Part shown: positions 27,004 through 37,203 of the stretch, piece by piece | Layout of the letters: the number at the start of each line of letters is the position of its first letter | Numbering within the stretch: the first letter of the stretch is position 1 | Source: Methyloprofundus sp. | Lineage (GTDB): Bacteria > Pseudomonadota > Gammaproteobacteria > Methylococcales > Methylomonadaceae | DNA length: 50,993 nt | Assembly (NCBI GenBank): GCA_014859465.1 | Contig: JACUUF010000011.1 | Location: 1 to 50,993, forward strand | Direction of reading: 5' to 3' | Notes under the pieces: generated by a model | What the model saw: only the letters and a program-made list of their open reading frames with translations | The model's database searches: none | Told to the model about the DNA's origin: nothing | Program-made: the position numbers and the translations under genes

Positions 27004-29195
27004 CAAGCACGCCGATATTTAAAGATTTAGTGCTGGTTGGTGGCGGACATAGTCATGCCTTAGTTTTACGCCAATGGGCCATGAATCCTCTGCCGGGTGT
27101 GCGCATTACCTTAATCAGTCCGCAGGCGATGACGCCTTATTCGGGTATGTTGCCCGGTTTGATTGCGGGACACTATAGTTTTGAGCAAACGCATATTGAT
27201 CTGGTGAAATTAGCACTATGGGCTAATATCCGCTTTATTCAAGATCAAGTGACCGCCATTGATGTTGACGCGAAAACGCTGACATTAGCAAACCGCCCCG
27301 CCATTGAATTCGATGTGGTGTCTATTGATATTGGTTCAACGCCCAATCAGCAGATTGCAGGCACCGCTGAATATAGCACCCCAGTCAAACCCATTAGTCA
27401 TTTTTATACCCGCTGGCAGCTGATTCAAGAGCTGGTGCGGCAACATAAAATTAAATCATTGGCGGTTGTCGGCGGTGGCGCAGGTAGTGTTGAAGTGATC
27501 ATGGCTATCGCGTGTAAGTTGCAGGCATTTGATACATCGATACAGTATCACTTGATAACCGGTGCAGAAGATATTTTACCCGGCTATAGCCATCACGTTA
27601 TTAGCCAGGTTAAAAAGCAACTGAAAAAATATCATATTACGCTACACAGCGCTACGCGAGTGACTAAGCTGAGTAAAGGCATCATTCATTGCCAGCAGGG
27701 CGAGCCGATTTTATCGGATGAAATTATTTGGTGTACTCAAGCAGCGGGGGCTTCTTGGTTACAGGAAAGTCAGCTAGCATGTGATGGTGCGGGCTTTATG
27801 AAAGTTCGACAAACACTGCAAGCGCAGCAGTATGATTATGTATTTGGTGCCGGCGATATTGTTAATATGCTCGCTAACCCACGCCCCAAAGCAGGTGTTT
27901 ATGCGGTAAGGCAAGCGCCCATTTTATTGCACAATCTACAAGCCCTATTGTTAAATAAGGCACTTATTCAGTATAAGCCGCAAGATGGTTTTTTAAGTTT
28001 ATTGGCATTAGGCGAGAAGAAAGCGACCGGTTCAAAATCTCTATTTAGCTTTTCGGGTGAGTGGGTTTGGCGCTGGAAAGATGCGATTGATCGAAAATTT
28101 ATGGATAAGTTTCATCAGTTACCTACTTTGGCTATGAGTGCCGGCGCGATAGTCAACCCGCAGCTTATTGAAGCGCATGAACAAGCAGAGCAACATAATC
28201 CCTTAAAACGTTGTGCCGGTTGTGGGGCAAAAATCGGTGCAAATATCTTGCAGCAAGTGCTTAATGAGCTTTTGGGAGAAGGGTATTATCAAGCTCAAGA
28301 TGCGGTGCAAATTACGCAGCATCCTGAGATGGTTTATCAAAGTGTCGATGCGCTTAAAACCCCTATTCAAGATCCCTGGTTATTCGGGCAAATTGCCGTG
28401 AGCCATGCGCTGAGTGATCTATATGCCATGAATCTTAAACCAGAGTCGGCGCAAGTGTTGATTACCTTGCCTTATGCCAGTCAAAAAATACAAAAGCGAC
28501 AGTTGAAAGCGCTGATGCAAGGTATTTTTATGCAATTAGATACGCTGCAATGTCGCTTTTTAGGGGGACATACTTCTGAGGCTAGCGAGCTTTCAGTGGG
28601 TTTAGTGGTTAATGGTATTGCGCAGAAAGCCTCTTTATTTGATAAGCAAGGTTTAATGCCGGGGGATAAATTAGTCTTATCTAAGCCATTAGGTACTGGC
28701 GTAATATTAGCCGCAGCGATGCAAGGGCAGTGTGATGGTAAGGTGTTTAATCAGGCGCTTGATTCCATGTTGCAAGCCAATGATCTTGCGGCTAAGGTAT
28801 TGAGTGAGCTTAATGTGCAGGCGTGTACCGATGTCACTGGTTTTGGTTTGCTCGGGCATTTATATGAGCTGTGTCAGGCATCCGCTTGTGCTGCGCTCTT
28901 GGAGCTAAACGCCATTCCGCTGTTGGCGGGGGCTGAAGCGCTTGCCGTGCAGGGTATTAAAAGCAGTCTTTATAGTCAAAACCGTCAGGCACTAGCAGCA
29001 ATCAGTTGCGATAATGACATTGCTCAAAGTCCGCGCTTTGATCTGCTGTTTGATCCGCAAACTTCAGGTGGGCTATTGGCGGGAATTTCCGCAGCACGTT
29101 ATGGCGAACTTGATGACAGCTTTCATCAGCAGTTTTATACTATCGGTGAAGTGAGCGGATTTAATTCTGCTATGGCGCAAATTAAAATCCAATAA
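27000..29195 (+). CDS. selD: fused FAD-dependent NADH-dehydrogenase-like oxidoreductase / selenide,water dikinase SelD
   Basis: 731 residues in two parts. Residues about 1-385 are a pyridine-nucleotide-disulfide-type flavoprotein: FAD-binding VLVGGGHSHAL at the N terminus and a second nucleotide fold AVVGGGAGSVE. Residues about 400-731 are selenophosphate synthetase, which makes selenophosphate from selenide and ATP. Its catalytic pair is C408 and K411 in AGCGAK, so this is a Cys form and not a selenoprotein. The DVTGFGLLGHL and DPQTSGGLL motifs are intact. The fusion is known in other bacteria; the flavoprotein half may reduce selenium compounds for the kinase half, which is inference. Confidence 0.95.
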   Translation: MTSTPIFKDLVLVGGGHSHALVLRQWAMNPLPGVRITLISPQAMTPYSGMLPGLIAGHYSFEQTHIDLVKLALWANIRFIQDQVTAIDVDAKTLTLANRPAIEFDVVSIDIGSTPNQQIAGTAEYSTPVKPISHFYTRWQLIQELVRQHKIKSLAVVGGGAGSVEVIMAIACKLQAFDTSIQYHLITGAEDILPGYSHHVISQVKKQLKKYHITLHSATRVTKLSKGIIHCQQGEPILSDEIIWCTQAAGASWLQESQLACDGAGFMKVRQTLQAQQYDYVFGAGDIVNMLANPRPKAGVYAVRQAPILLHNLQALLLNKALIQYKPQDGFLSLLALGEKKATGSKSLFSFSGEWVWRWKDAIDRKFMDKFHQLPTLAMSAGAIVNPQLIEAHEQAEQHNPLKRCAGCGAKIGANILQQVLNELLGEGYYQAQDAVQITQHPEMVYQSVDALKTPIQDPWLFGQIAVSHALSDLYAMNLKPESAQVLITLPYASQKIQKRQLKALMQGIFMQLDTLQCRFLGGHTSEASELSVGLVVNGIAQKASLFDKQGLMPGDKLVLSKPLGTGVILAAAMQGQCDGKVFNQALDSMLQANDLAAKVLSELNVQACTDVTGFGLLGHLYELCQASACAALLELNAIPLLAGAEALAVQGIKSSLYSQNRQALAAISCDNDIAQSPRFDLLFDPQTSGGLLAGISAARYGELDDSFHQQFYTIGEVSGFNSAMAQIKIQ

Positions 29196-29299
29196 AGCCC
29201 CTCCTACAAATCTACTACAAATGCTTTGATTTTGCAGATACTTGTTTATCCATAAGGAATGAGTATTTATTAAGTTCGACATTGGATAAGAAGTGCAAT

Positions 29300-29346
29300 A
29301 GCTTTAGCTATTGCTGTGCCTGACAAAAAAAAGCTAAAGCTTTTTT
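29300..29346 (+). terminator. terminator after selD
   Basis: AGCTTTAGCT (29300-29309) pairs perfectly with AGCTAAAGCT (29332-29341) and is followed by five T residues. The 22-base loop is long; a shorter alternative A-rich stem lies inside it. Confidence 0.55.
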
Positions 29347-29413
29347 ACGCGTGCTCAAGTTATTAACGTCTTATTCCTAATTTCTTTAACTTAAACTTAA
29401 TATAAAATTACCC

Positions 29414-30424
29414 ATGAAATTAAAAGTTATTCTCCTGTCCTTTGGTCTATTTTTCCTAGGGGAGGAATTTAGTCTTGCTGATGCGCAGCAAGGGCACATT
29501 ACCATTAAAGTGGCTTTAAAAGTGCCAGAAACACCACAATCAGCAAAAATATGGTTACCTTATCCTGTTTCAGGAGAGTATCAACTTATTGAAAATATGG
29601 CTATTAAAGGTAATTTTGTAAACTCTGGCGTTTATAAAGAACCCAAAAGTGGCGCTTTATATTTTTATGCACAATGGCCCAAAGAAACCCAAGAGAAAAC
29701 GCTAGAAATGGGTTTTAAGGTCAGTACCCAAGAGCGCCAAGCTGCCAATTTGCTTGATACTGGCGCACCTGTTCCGGTTGAAATACAAAAATATTTGCAA
29801 CCAGATGGCTGGATTCCAACCGATGGAGAAGTAGCAGAAATTGCCCAAAGTATACAAAAAGATAAAACTGGCATACTTGAAAAAGCGCGCGCTGTTTATG
29901 ATTGGGTCGTCGAAAATACGGCGCGAGATCCTAATGTAAAAGGCTGCGGTCTTGGTGTTGTTGAAGTGACTTTAAGCAAGCGTAGCGGCAAGTGTGCTGA
30001 TATTAGCTCGGTTTATGTCGCTTTGGCCAGAAATGTCGGCGTGCCAGCAAGAGAGGTGTTTGGGCTTAGGCTAGGGAAAGAAGCAGAACAAGATATAACC
30101 GGCGGCTATCATTGTTGGGCGGAATTTTACTTGCCAGGCACAGGCTGGGTCGCTGTTGATCCTGCCGATGTCCGGAAGAAAATGCTGCTTGATAAATTAG
30201 AGTTAGCCGATATTAAAGAGCTGAGAGAATACTTTTTCGGTGCTGTTGACGCGTATAGAATGACACTTGAAACCGGTGGTCGAGGCATTACCTTGCAGCC
30301 AGCACAAGCAGCTAAACCACTTAACTATTTAATGTACCCGTATGCCGAAGTGAATGGCAAAGCCTTGGATTATTTTGATCCGGAAAGTTTTCATTATTCG
30401 GTGCAGTTTAATGACTTCCCCTAA
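29414..30424 (+). CDS. secreted transglutaminase-like cysteine-protease-fold protein
   Basis: 336 residues. A Sec signal peptide ends near SLA (about residue 22). An N-terminal beta-rich domain (about 27-140) precedes a transglutaminase-like core with the full triad: C194 (SGKCADISS), H233 (GGYHCWAEF) and D249 (VAVDPADV). Bacterial members are mostly proteases or amidases rather than cross-linking enzymes. The gene stands alone, with a terminator before it and a convergent gene after it. The substrate is unknown. The C terminus (YPYAEVNGKALDYFDPESF) resembles other transglutaminase-like family members. Confidence 0.85.
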   Translation: MKLKVILLSFGLFFLGEEFSLADAQQGHITIKVALKVPETPQSAKIWLPYPVSGEYQLIENMAIKGNFVNSGVYKEPKSGALYFYAQWPKETQEKTLEMGFKVSTQERQAANLLDTGAPVPVEIQKYLQPDGWIPTDGEVAEIAQSIQKDKTGILEKARAVYDWVVENTARDPNVKGCGLGVVEVTLSKRSGKCADISSVYVALARNVGVPAREVFGLRLGKEAEQDITGGYHCWAEFYLPGTGWVAVDPADVRKKMLLDKLELADIKELREYFFGAVDAYRMTLETGGRGITLQPAQAAKPLNYLMYPYAEVNGKALDYFDPESFHYSVQFNDFP

Positions 30425-30610
30425 ATTTTTTGCATTGGTAGATGGCTGTCCAAGTAGGTCACGAAGTCTTAAATAACTTCCGGTAATGACAATAGGGTAC
30501 TGACATCTGCAACCAGTCTTTTATATATAGCCTGTCACTTAGGGGTTGCAATAATTAAATTATTTAAAATTATGTTTTTATATTTGATCTTTAGTTTTAT
30601 CAGCCTGTAA

Positions 30611-30647
30611 AAGCAAGGTGGGCAGAAAAGCATTGCCCACCTTGCTT
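30611..30647 (-). terminator. terminator after fhs
   Basis: AAGCAAGGTGGGCA (30611-30624) pairs perfectly over 14 bases with TGCCCACCTTGCTT (30634-30647). On the minus strand the stem runs into TTTT, so it should end fhs transcription. The rest of the 231-base gap between the convergent genes holds nothing I can identify. Confidence 0.85.
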
Positions 30648-30655
30648 CAAAAAGC

Positions 30656-32329
30656 TTAAAACAACCCTGTAATCACTCCCTCATCGGTAATATCAATACG
30701 CTCTGCCGCAGGTACCTTAGGTAATCCAGGCATAGTCATCATATTGCCGGCAATCGCAACAATAAAGCCTGCGCCATTGGCTAAACGAACTTCAGTAATT
30801 TCTACCGTATGACCTGATGGCGCCCCTATCGCGGTTGGATCAGTAGAAAATGACATTTGGGTTTTTGCCATACAGATTGGAAAATGACCATATTCGGCTT
30901 GCAGGGCTTTAATTTCTGCTTGGACTTTTGGGCTGGCAGTGATGTTTGCGGCACCATGCAATTTAGTCGAAATCGCTTCGATTTTATCCCAAAGCGGTAA
31001 TGACTCATCGTAAACAAAGCGACAGCCTGGCTCGCGATTATCAACGATATTAAGTACTTCTTGTGCTAAGGCTTCTGCGCCAGCGCCGCCTTCTGCCCAA
31101 TGTTTGGAAACAAGGCATTTTGCACCTAATGCCTCACATTTTTTGCTAATCAGGGCTATTTCCGCCTCCGTATCAAAGGTGAAATGGTTAATGCAAACGA
31201 CACAAGGTAAGCCGTAATGTTCGGTGATGTTATGTAAATGACGCTCTAAGTTAGCAAAACCAGAGTCTATCGCCGCTAGGTTTTCGGTATTAAGATCGTC
31301 TTTTTTCACGCCGCCATGTGATTTTAGCGCTCTTGCCGTTGCTACTAAGACAACGGCAGAAGGTTTAAGTCCAGCCATACGGCATTTAATGTCGATAAAT
31401 TTTTCTGCACCTAAATCCGCGCCAAAGCCCGCTTCAGTAATCGCATAATCCGCCAGTTTTAAAGCGGTTTTAGTCGCTGTTACGGTATTACAACCGTGTG
31501 CGATATTGGCGAAAGGCCCGCCGTGAATAATCGCTAGGTTATTTTCTAGGGTTTGTACTAAGTTGGGTTTGATCGCATCTTTTAATAACGCGGCCATAGC
31601 GCCGTGAGCCTTTAAGTCACGCGCATAGATAGGCGTTTTATTGTCGGCTTGATAGGCAATCACAATGCGCCCTAAACGCTCTTTAAGATCCGCTCGGCTA
31701 GTAGCTAAACATAAAACGGCCATCACTTCTGAGGCCACAACGATGTCATAGCCGTCTTCACGCAAATAGCCGTTTGCTGGTCCGCCTTGACCGACCGTGA
31801 TTTGACGTAAGGCACGGTCATTCATATCGACTACGCGTTTCCATTTAACACGGCGCGGGTCGATACCGAGTTCATTGCCATGATTAATATGATTATCAAT
31901 CATGGCCGATAATAAATTATGTGCGACACCAATAGCATGAAAATCACCGGTAAAATGCAGATTTATGTCTTCCATAGGCACAACCTGAGCATGGCCGCCG
32001 CCTGCTGCGCCGCCTTTCATACCAAAGCAAGGGCCGAGTGAGGGCTCGCGCAAGCAGATAATAGTTTTTTTGCCCAAGCGATTCATCGCATCGCCTAAAC
32101 CAACCGTTGTCGTTGTTTTGCCTTCGCCAGCAGGGGTAGGGCTAATGGCCGTGACTAAGATCAGTTTGCCGTCTTGTTGCTTTTTTAAGCTATTGACATA
32201 TTCCAGTGAGATTTTGGCTTTGTAATGACCGTAAGGGTCTAAATGTTCCGCAGGAATATTGAATTTTTCTGCCGCTAAATTAATAATCGGCTGCATTTTG
32301 GCTTTTTGGGCAATTTCTATGTCAGACAT
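30656..32329 (-). CDS. fhs: formate-tetrahydrofolate ligase
   Basis: 557 residues; called ftfL in methylotrophs. ATP-dependent formation of 10-formyl-tetrahydrofolate from formate, which feeds formate carbon into the serine cycle through MtdA. The P-loop [11 protein letters not shown] is at 65-75. [20 protein letters not shown] and FTGDFHAI follow, both hallmark segments. The length is standard. GGAA precedes the ATG. It is the last gene of mtdA-gckA-glyA-fhs, separated from glyA by a hairpin that could lower its expression. Confidence 0.97.
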   Translation of the reverse strand: MSDIEIAQKAKMQPIINLAAEKFNIPAEHLDPYGHYKAKISLEYVNSLKKQQDGKLILVTAISPTPAGEGKTTTTVGLGDAMNRLGKKTIICLREPSLGPCFGMKGGAAGGGHAQVVPMEDINLHFTGDFHAIGVAHNLLSAMIDNHINHGNELGIDPRRVKWKRVVDMNDRALRQITVGQGGPANGYLREDGYDIVVASEVMAVLCLATSRADLKERLGRIVIAYQADNKTPIYARDLKAHGAMAALLKDAIKPNLVQTLENNLAIIHGGPFANIAHGCNTVTATKTALKLADYAITEAGFGADLGAEKFIDIKCRMAGLKPSAVVLVATARALKSHGGVKKDDLNTENLAAIDSGFANLERHLHNITEHYGLPCVVCINHFTFDTEAEIALISKKCEALGAKCLVSKHWAEGGAGAEALAQEVLNIVDNREPGCRFVYDESLPLWDKIEAISTKLHGAANITASPKVQAEIKALQAEYGHFPICMAKTQMSFSTDPTAIGAPSGHTVEITEVRLANGAGFIVAIAGNMMTMPGLPKVPAAERIDITDEGVITGLF

Positions 32330-32371
32330 GCTTATGTTTCCGGTAAATAAAGGGTATTTGTTAAACGCAAA

Positions 32372-32398
32372 AAAGCCTGCTTTTAAAGTACAGGCTTT
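32372..32398 (-). terminator. bidirectional-looking hairpin between glyA and fhs
   Basis: AAAGCCTG (32372-32379) pairs with CAGGCTTT (32391-32398). On the minus strand the stem is followed by a run of T residues. It lies in the 95-base glyA-fhs gap, so it is either the end of the mtdA-gckA-glyA message or a partial attenuator for fhs. Confidence 0.7.
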
Positions 32399-32424
32399 TA
32401 TGAAAAGGTATTGATTTGGGTTTT

Positions 32425-33681
32425 TTAGTCGCTATACACAGGAAAACGCTTACAGAGCGCATGTACTTTCTCACGCACCGCGGTAATCACCGTTTCGTCT
32501 GCGATATTTTCCATGACATCACACATCCAGTTGGCTATGTCGGTGACTTCTGCTTGTTTAAAGCCGCGTGATGTCGGGGCCGGTGTACCAACGCGTATGC
32601 CGCTGGTCACAAAAGGCGATTCTGGGTCATTGGGTACGGCATTTTTATTGACCGTGATATGCGCTAAACCGAGTGCTGCATCAGCGGCTTTACCGGTAAT
32701 GCCTTTGGGGATTAATGACACTAACATCAAGTGATTGTCGGTGCCGCCAGAAATCACATCAAAACCGCGCGCCATAAACACGGCTGCCATTGCGCGCGCG
32801 TTATCAAGCACTTGTTGTTGGTAAATTTTGAATTCAGGCTGTAAGGCTTCTTTGAAGGCAACGGCTTTCGCGGCAATCACATGCATTAACGGGCCGCCCT
32901 GAATGCCTGGGAAAATATTGGAGTTTAATTTTTTCTCCAGTTCAGGGTTGCTTTTACACAAGATCAAACCGCCGCGTGGCCCGCGTAAAGATTTATGCGT
33001 GGTGCTGGTAACAACATCAGCAATCGGTACAGGATTCGGATATAAACCGGCGGCCACTAAGCCGGCAACATGGGCCATATCAACAAATAAATACGCGCCG
33101 ACTTTATCGGCAATATCTCGAAAACGTTGCCAATCCCAAATGCGTGAATAAGCAGAAAAGCCTGCGACGATCACTTTAGGTTTGTGTTCTAAGGCAAGTC
33201 TTTCCACTTGATCGTAATCAATTAAGCCGGTGTTATAGTCTAAGCCATACTGCACAGCCTTGTAGATTTTGCCGGAAAAATTAGGTTTAGCGCCATGGGT
33301 TAAATGCCCGCCATCGGCAAGGCTTAAGCCTAAAATGGTATCGCCTGGTTCAATTAAAGCCATAAACACCGCCATATTGGCTTGTGAGCCTGAATGCGGT
33401 TGTACGTTGGCATAATCTGCGCCAAATAGTGCTTTAGCACGGTCGATGGCTAGTTGTTCTGCTTTGTCAACATATTCGCAGCCGCCATAATAACGTTTGC
33501 CCGGATAACCTTCGGCATATTTATTGGTTAAGAGCGTGCCTTGGGCTTCCATGACGCGCGGGCTGGTGTAGTTTTCTGAAGCAATTAATTCTATATGGTC
33601 TTCTTGGCGTTGACGTTCTTCTGCAATCGCTTGGAAGAGTTCATCGTCAAAACCCGCAATAGTCATTGATTTTTTAAACAT
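32425..33681 (-). CDS. glyA: serine hydroxymethyltransferase
   Basis: 418 residues. PLP enzyme converting glycine and methylene-tetrahydrofolate to serine, the C1 entry step of the serine cycle as well as a housekeeping reaction. The PLP lysine is K230 in [32 protein letters not shown] and the ASENYTS segment are typical. AGGAAA precedes the ATG. It sits between gckA and fhs, which ties this copy to C1 assimilation. Confidence 0.97.
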   Translation of the reverse strand: MFKKSMTIAGFDDELFQAIAEERQRQEDHIELIASENYTSPRVMEAQGTLLTNKYAEGYPGKRYYGGCEYVDKAEQLAIDRAKALFGADYANVQPHSGSQANMAVFMALIEPGDTILGLSLADGGHLTHGAKPNFSGKIYKAVQYGLDYNTGLIDYDQVERLALEHKPKVIVAGFSAYSRIWDWQRFRDIADKVGAYLFVDMAHVAGLVAAGLYPNPVPIADVVTSTTHKSLRGPRGGLILCKSNPELEKKLNSNIFPGIQGGPLMHVIAAKAVAFKEALQPEFKIYQQQVLDNARAMAAVFMARGFDVISGGTDNHLMLVSLIPKGITGKAADAALGLAHITVNKNAVPNDPESPFVTSGIRVGTPAPTSRGFKQAEVTDIANWMCDVMENIADETVITAVREKVHALCKRFPVYSD

Positions 33682-33704
33682 GGTGGTTTCCTAAATGAGA
33701 AGTG

Positions 33705-35072
33705 TTATGTAAGTTGTGGCAGGAGTAGCAGTACTTGCAGATCGGCAACATTGGTGCCGGTTGCGCCTGTGATCAGCAAATCCTCGGATATTTGTAAAGC
33801 GTGATAGGCATCATTATTGGCTAAATATTGCTTAGGCTCAATAGCTGCGTTGCGCATGCGCTGTAATGTTTGATTGTCAACTATGCCACCTGCGGCATCG
33901 GTAGGTCCATCGCGGCCATCAGTGCCGCCACTTAAAAACACCCAATTTGCTTTGAGTGAATGTTTTTCAGCGGCAAGTGCAAAGGCCAGTGCCATTTCTT
34001 GGTTGCGCCCGCCTGAGCCTGTTCCTGTTACAGTCACGGTCGTTTCGCCACCAGCTAAAATGGCGCAGGGCTTGTTTATGTCGTTCGCTAATAATGCGTG
34101 AGCGTAGATCGCTAAATCTTCGGCAACTTGTTTGGCTTCGCCGCTAAGCTGGTCGCTGTATAAACGCAGTTCATAGCCTAAGTTTTGCGCGCTTTGGCTG
34201 ATGGCCTGTACGCTAATGGCATTGCTGCCGCATAGCGTATGGCTGGTGCTGTCGAAAATAGCATCGCCTGGTTTAGGGGGCTCGCTGATGATGCCTTGCG
34301 CACCTTTTTCTAAATAAGCTTGTACGTTGGGTGTAACTTTATGCCACAGTTGCCTGTCTTTAAGTGCTTGTATGGCGCCGTGAAATGTCGTGTCGTCAGC
34401 AACCGTCGGGCCGCTGGCGATAGTACTTAAATCATCGCCAAGTACGTCAGATAAAATGAGCGCGTGTAAATCAGCGGGCGCTGTCATTTTTGCTAGTCCG
34501 CCGCCTTTTAGTTGCGATAAATGTTTGCGCACGCAGTTCATTGCATTAATGCTTGCGCCAGAAGCAAGTAATAAATCTGTAGTGGCGATTTTTTCGGCAA
34601 GGCTAATGCCTTCTGCGGGGTAGGGTATGAGTGCTGAGCCGCCACCGGAAACCAGCACTAAAACCAGTTCGCCTTGTTGTGCTTGCTGCGCTATTTTGGC
34701 AATGCGTTGTGCCGCTGCCAAACCAGCTTGATCGGGAAGCGGATGATTGGCACCGATCACGTCAATATTCACCAGTTCGGTAACATTTTCATAATTGGTG
34801 ATGGCAATAATAGGACTGGCTACAAGCTGGGTGGGAATAGTTTCTTGCGCTGCTTTTGCCATCGCGCAGGCTGCTTTGCCAAAGGCAAGGACATGAATTT
34901 TTTGCCAGTTGCCACTGCGCTTTGTCGTGTTATTTAAATCTAAAGCGATGTCGAGCTGCTTGCCATCACTCTGCAAACAGCGTTTAACTGCTAAATAGGG
35001 ATCAGCCGCTTGAATGCCTGTTTGAAAAATAGCGAGCGCATCTTGGCGTAACTGATCGGTGGTGTGCGTCAT
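33705..35072 (-). CDS. gckA: glycerate 2-kinase (MOFRL family)
   Basis: 455 residues. Phosphorylates D-glycerate to 2-phosphoglycerate, the serine-cycle step after hydroxypyruvate reductase. The family was earlier labelled hydroxypyruvate reductase TtuD. An N-terminal DUF4147-type domain has VLVSGGGSALIPYP (about 138-151) and NAMNCVRKHLSQLKGGGLA. The C-terminal MOFRL domain has GSGGRNQEMALAFA and LSGGTDGRDGPTDAAGG. Placed between mtdA (16-base gap) and glyA, it fits a serine-cycle role. Confidence 0.92.
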   Translation of the reverse strand: MTHTTDQLRQDALAIFQTGIQAADPYLAVKRCLQSDGKQLDIALDLNNTTKRSGNWQKIHVLAFGKAACAMAKAAQETIPTQLVASPIIAITNYENVTELVNIDVIGANHPLPDQAGLAAAQRIAKIAQQAQQGELVLVLVSGGGSALIPYPAEGISLAEKIATTDLLLASGASINAMNCVRKHLSQLKGGGLAKMTAPADLHALILSDVLGDDLSTIASGPTVADDTTFHGAIQALKDRQLWHKVTPNVQAYLEKGAQGIISEPPKPGDAIFDSTSHTLCGSNAISVQAISQSAQNLGYELRLYSDQLSGEAKQVAEDLAIYAHALLANDINKPCAILAGGETTVTVTGTGSGGRNQEMALAFALAAEKHSLKANWVFLSGGTDGRDGPTDAAGGIVDNQTLQRMRNAAIEPKQYLANNDAYHALQISEDLLITGATGTNVADLQVLLLLPQLT

Positions 35073-35088
35073 AGTTGTTAAATGCGCG

Positions 35089-35946
35089 TTAAGCCATTTC
35101 TTTGGCTAATTTAAAAATTAATTCAGCATCTAATACTTGTTTATTGTCTTCAAAAAGCTGGGCGATGCAGGCGCGGTGTAATGCGAGCTTGAGTGCACCA
35201 AAACCAATAGCTCCCCAGATGATTTTGCCATGACGCTCAATGCCTTTGTCCATCATATCCGTGCCGCCTATACCGATGGGGGGCGTGGCATTGGCATCGG
35301 CGAGCATTTCTAGATGAGGATTATTTTGCCAGTGTTCAGGCTTTAATAGCTCAATGCCCGCTGCACCTGTTGCTAGGACGATATTGGCATTTTGTATCGC
35401 GTCACCGCGGGCATCGCTATCGCTTGCTTTCGCAGCTGATAAATCGACATTAAAACGCGCTTTCATGGCTAAACAGGCTTTTTCTGAGTTGGCTAGGCTG
35501 CGCGAGACGATGGTGACGTGCGCGCCTTCTTTGGCGAGCATTACCGCTGCGCGCTGACCAACAGGGCCGGTGCCTGCGAGGACGACCGCTTGTTTGCCTG
35601 ATAATGAACCACTGCTGGCTAATTTAGCGACTGCGGCGGCAGCCGTGGTGTTACTGCCATTGCTGTCAAGCATAACAGAGACTTGAAAGCCTGGAAAAAA
35701 GTAAGATTGCACCGCATTAAATAGTGCTTGCCCTGCCGCTATATCACTGCCACCAACGAAAATCGCGGTATTTTTTTTATCTTTGGGCGGACGGGTAAAG
35801 ATTGCGCCCTCGACTAAGGCGCGTACATTTTCAGGTGTCAGGTTGCCATGACCAATAACATGATCGGCCCCGCCATCATAAGCGACAACGGTATCAAAAA
35901 CAGAGGGATAGGGGTCGGTATCAAATTGAAATAACAGTTTTTTCAT
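35089..35946 (-). CDS. mtdA: NADP-dependent methylene-tetrahydrofolate/methylene-tetrahydromethanopterin dehydrogenase
   Basis: 285 residues. It resembles Methylobacterium extorquens MtdA from end to end: MKKLLFQFDTDPYPSVFD, YDGGADHV, MLDSNGSNTTAAA (94-101 core), the Rossmann GTGPVG at 125-130, PPIGIGG and a KLAKEMA C terminus. MtdA oxidises methylene-tetrahydrofolate with NADP and connects formyl-folate from fhs to serine formation by glyA. The related MtdB acts only on methanopterin; the gene neighbours favour MtdA. First gene of the minus-strand operon. Confidence 0.93.
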   Translation of the reverse strand: MKKLLFQFDTDPYPSVFDTVVAYDGGADHVIGHGNLTPENVRALVEGAIFTRPPKDKKNTAIFVGGSDIAAGQALFNAVQSYFFPGFQVSVMLDSNGSNTTAAAAVAKLASSGSLSGKQAVVLAGTGPVGQRAAVMLAKEGAHVTIVSRSLANSEKACLAMKARFNVDLSAAKASDSDARGDAIQNANIVLATGAAGIELLKPEHWQNNPHLEMLADANATPPIGIGGTDMMDKGIERHGKIIWGAIGFGALKLALHRACIAQLFEDNKQVLDAELIFKLAKEMA

Positions 35947-35996
35947 TAAACTACCTAAAAATTGTCATAATAATGCGTTTAAACGAGTATAAAATG

Positions 35997-36011
35997 GCGC
36001 TATTATAGCGC
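35997..36011 (-). promoter_or_regulatory. palindrome over the likely mtdA -10 box
   Basis: A 15-base perfect palindrome, GCGCTATTATAGCGC, contains TATAAT when read on the minus strand (36007-36002), about 55 bases before the mtdA start. No good -35 box lies at the right distance, which fits an activator-dependent or repressed promoter. It sits in the 211-base region between the divergent mtdA and mdh genes. Confidence 0.45.
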
Positions 36012-36157
36012 ATAAAATAAGTTCAGCCTGAATTGTCGTACTGTCGCTGCTAAAGGTTTTAGATTATTGCTTGGTACCGAAATTTGCTTATTGCCTTGGG
36101 TGATGAAGTTATTCATTTTTGTATAAATTAAATACGTGTAAGCCGATAGGAAAGTAG

Positions 36158-37138
36158 ATGAAAACACCCGTAGTTATAGCGGTTGCTGGCGCAGCAGGGC
36201 AGATAAGTTATTCTTTGTTGTTTCGCATTGTATCAGGTGAACTGTTTGGTTTGGAGCAGCCGATCATATTACGCTTGTTGGAGATCACGCCTTCGTTAGA
36301 GAAATTGCATGGCGTGGTTATGGAGTTAAATGATTGTGCTTACCCGCTATTGCAAAAAGTCATTCCTACTGATGATTCGAGAGTGGCTTTTAAAGACGCT
36401 GATTATGTGTTTTTAGCGGGTGCGAAACCTCGTAAAATGGGCATGAAAAGAAAAGATTTATTGGCAAGTAATGCGCTTATTTTTGCTGAGCAAGGTAAGG
36501 CATTAAATGAAGTGGCTAGTCGTCATGTCAAAGTTTTAGTCACTGGCAATCCTGCCAATACCAATGCCTTAATTACTCAGCGTAATGCCCCAGATTTAAG
36601 TCCTAGTTGTTTTGCTGCTATGAGTATGTTGGATCATAATCGAGCCATTAGTCAGTTGGCAGAAAAATGTGGGGTGCGTTCTAAAGATATAAAAAACATA
36701 ATTATTTGGGGGAATCATTCGGAAACCCAGTATCCCGATTTACATCATGCTACAGTCAAAGGGCAGAATGCGTTTGCTTTGGTCGAAGACGAATGGATTA
36801 CAGAATACTTTATCCCAACGGTGCAGCACCGAGGGGCGGCAATTATTGGCGCGCGTGGCTTATCTAGCGCGGCATCTGCGGCTAATGCTGCGATTGATCA
36901 AATGCGTGCTTGGACATTGGGTACGCAAAATAATGATTGGGTTAGTATGGCGGTGTTTGCTGATGGTAGCTACGGCATTGAAAACGGCTTATTTTACTCT
37001 TTTCCGGTGCGGGTTTCCGCAGAAGGCGAGGTTACTATTGTTAGTGACCTGCAAATAGATGCGTTTAGTCTCATGCGTATGCAAGTAAGTGAGCGGGAAT
37101 TAAAAGAAGAGCGTATGGCGGTTCAGCATTTGCTCTAG
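36158..37138 (+). CDS. mdh: malate dehydrogenase
   Basis: 326 residues. NAD-dependent interconversion of malate and oxaloacetate, of the dimeric cytosolic-type family (MDH group 2). GAAGQI at 11-16 is the NAD loop, GNPANTN (130-136), D159 and H187 form the proton relay (MLDHNRA and [10 protein letters not shown]), and substrate arginines lie around R92 and R98. AGGAAAG precedes the ATG. Placement opposite mtdA-gckA-glyA-fhs suggests it is the serine-cycle enzyme as well as serving the TCA cycle. Confidence 0.94.
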   Translation: MKTPVVIAVAGAAGQISYSLLFRIVSGELFGLEQPIILRLLEITPSLEKLHGVVMELNDCAYPLLQKVIPTDDSRVAFKDADYVFLAGAKPRKMGMKRKDLLASNALIFAEQGKALNEVASRHVKVLVTGNPANTNALITQRNAPDLSPSCFAAMSMLDHNRAISQLAEKCGVRSKDIKNIIIWGNHSETQYPDLHHATVKGQNAFALVEDEWITEYFIPTVQHRGAAIIGARGLSSAASAANAAIDQMRAWTLGTQNNDWVSMAVFADGSYGIENGLFYSFPVRVSAEGEVTIVSDLQIDAFSLMRMQVSERELKEERMAVQHLL

Positions 37139-37155
37139 GGTGATACTGTAATGAG

Positions 37156-37188
37156 GCATAAAAAAGTGGTTTTAGCACTTTTTTATGC
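37156..37188 (+). terminator. bidirectional terminator between mdh and the IMPase-family gene
   Basis: GCATAAAAAAGTG (37156-37168) pairs perfectly with CACTTTTTTATGC (37176-37188) across a seven-base loop. The A/T-rich arms give T-tracts on both strands, suiting the two convergent genes. Confidence 0.8.
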
Positions 37189-37203
37189 GTGTTGATTTTA
37201 GGC

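Noticed and set aside
29200-29413. Possible selenocysteine insertion element after selD
   Set aside because: The hairpin there is followed by a T-run and fits a terminator; there is no UGA-containing gene beside it.
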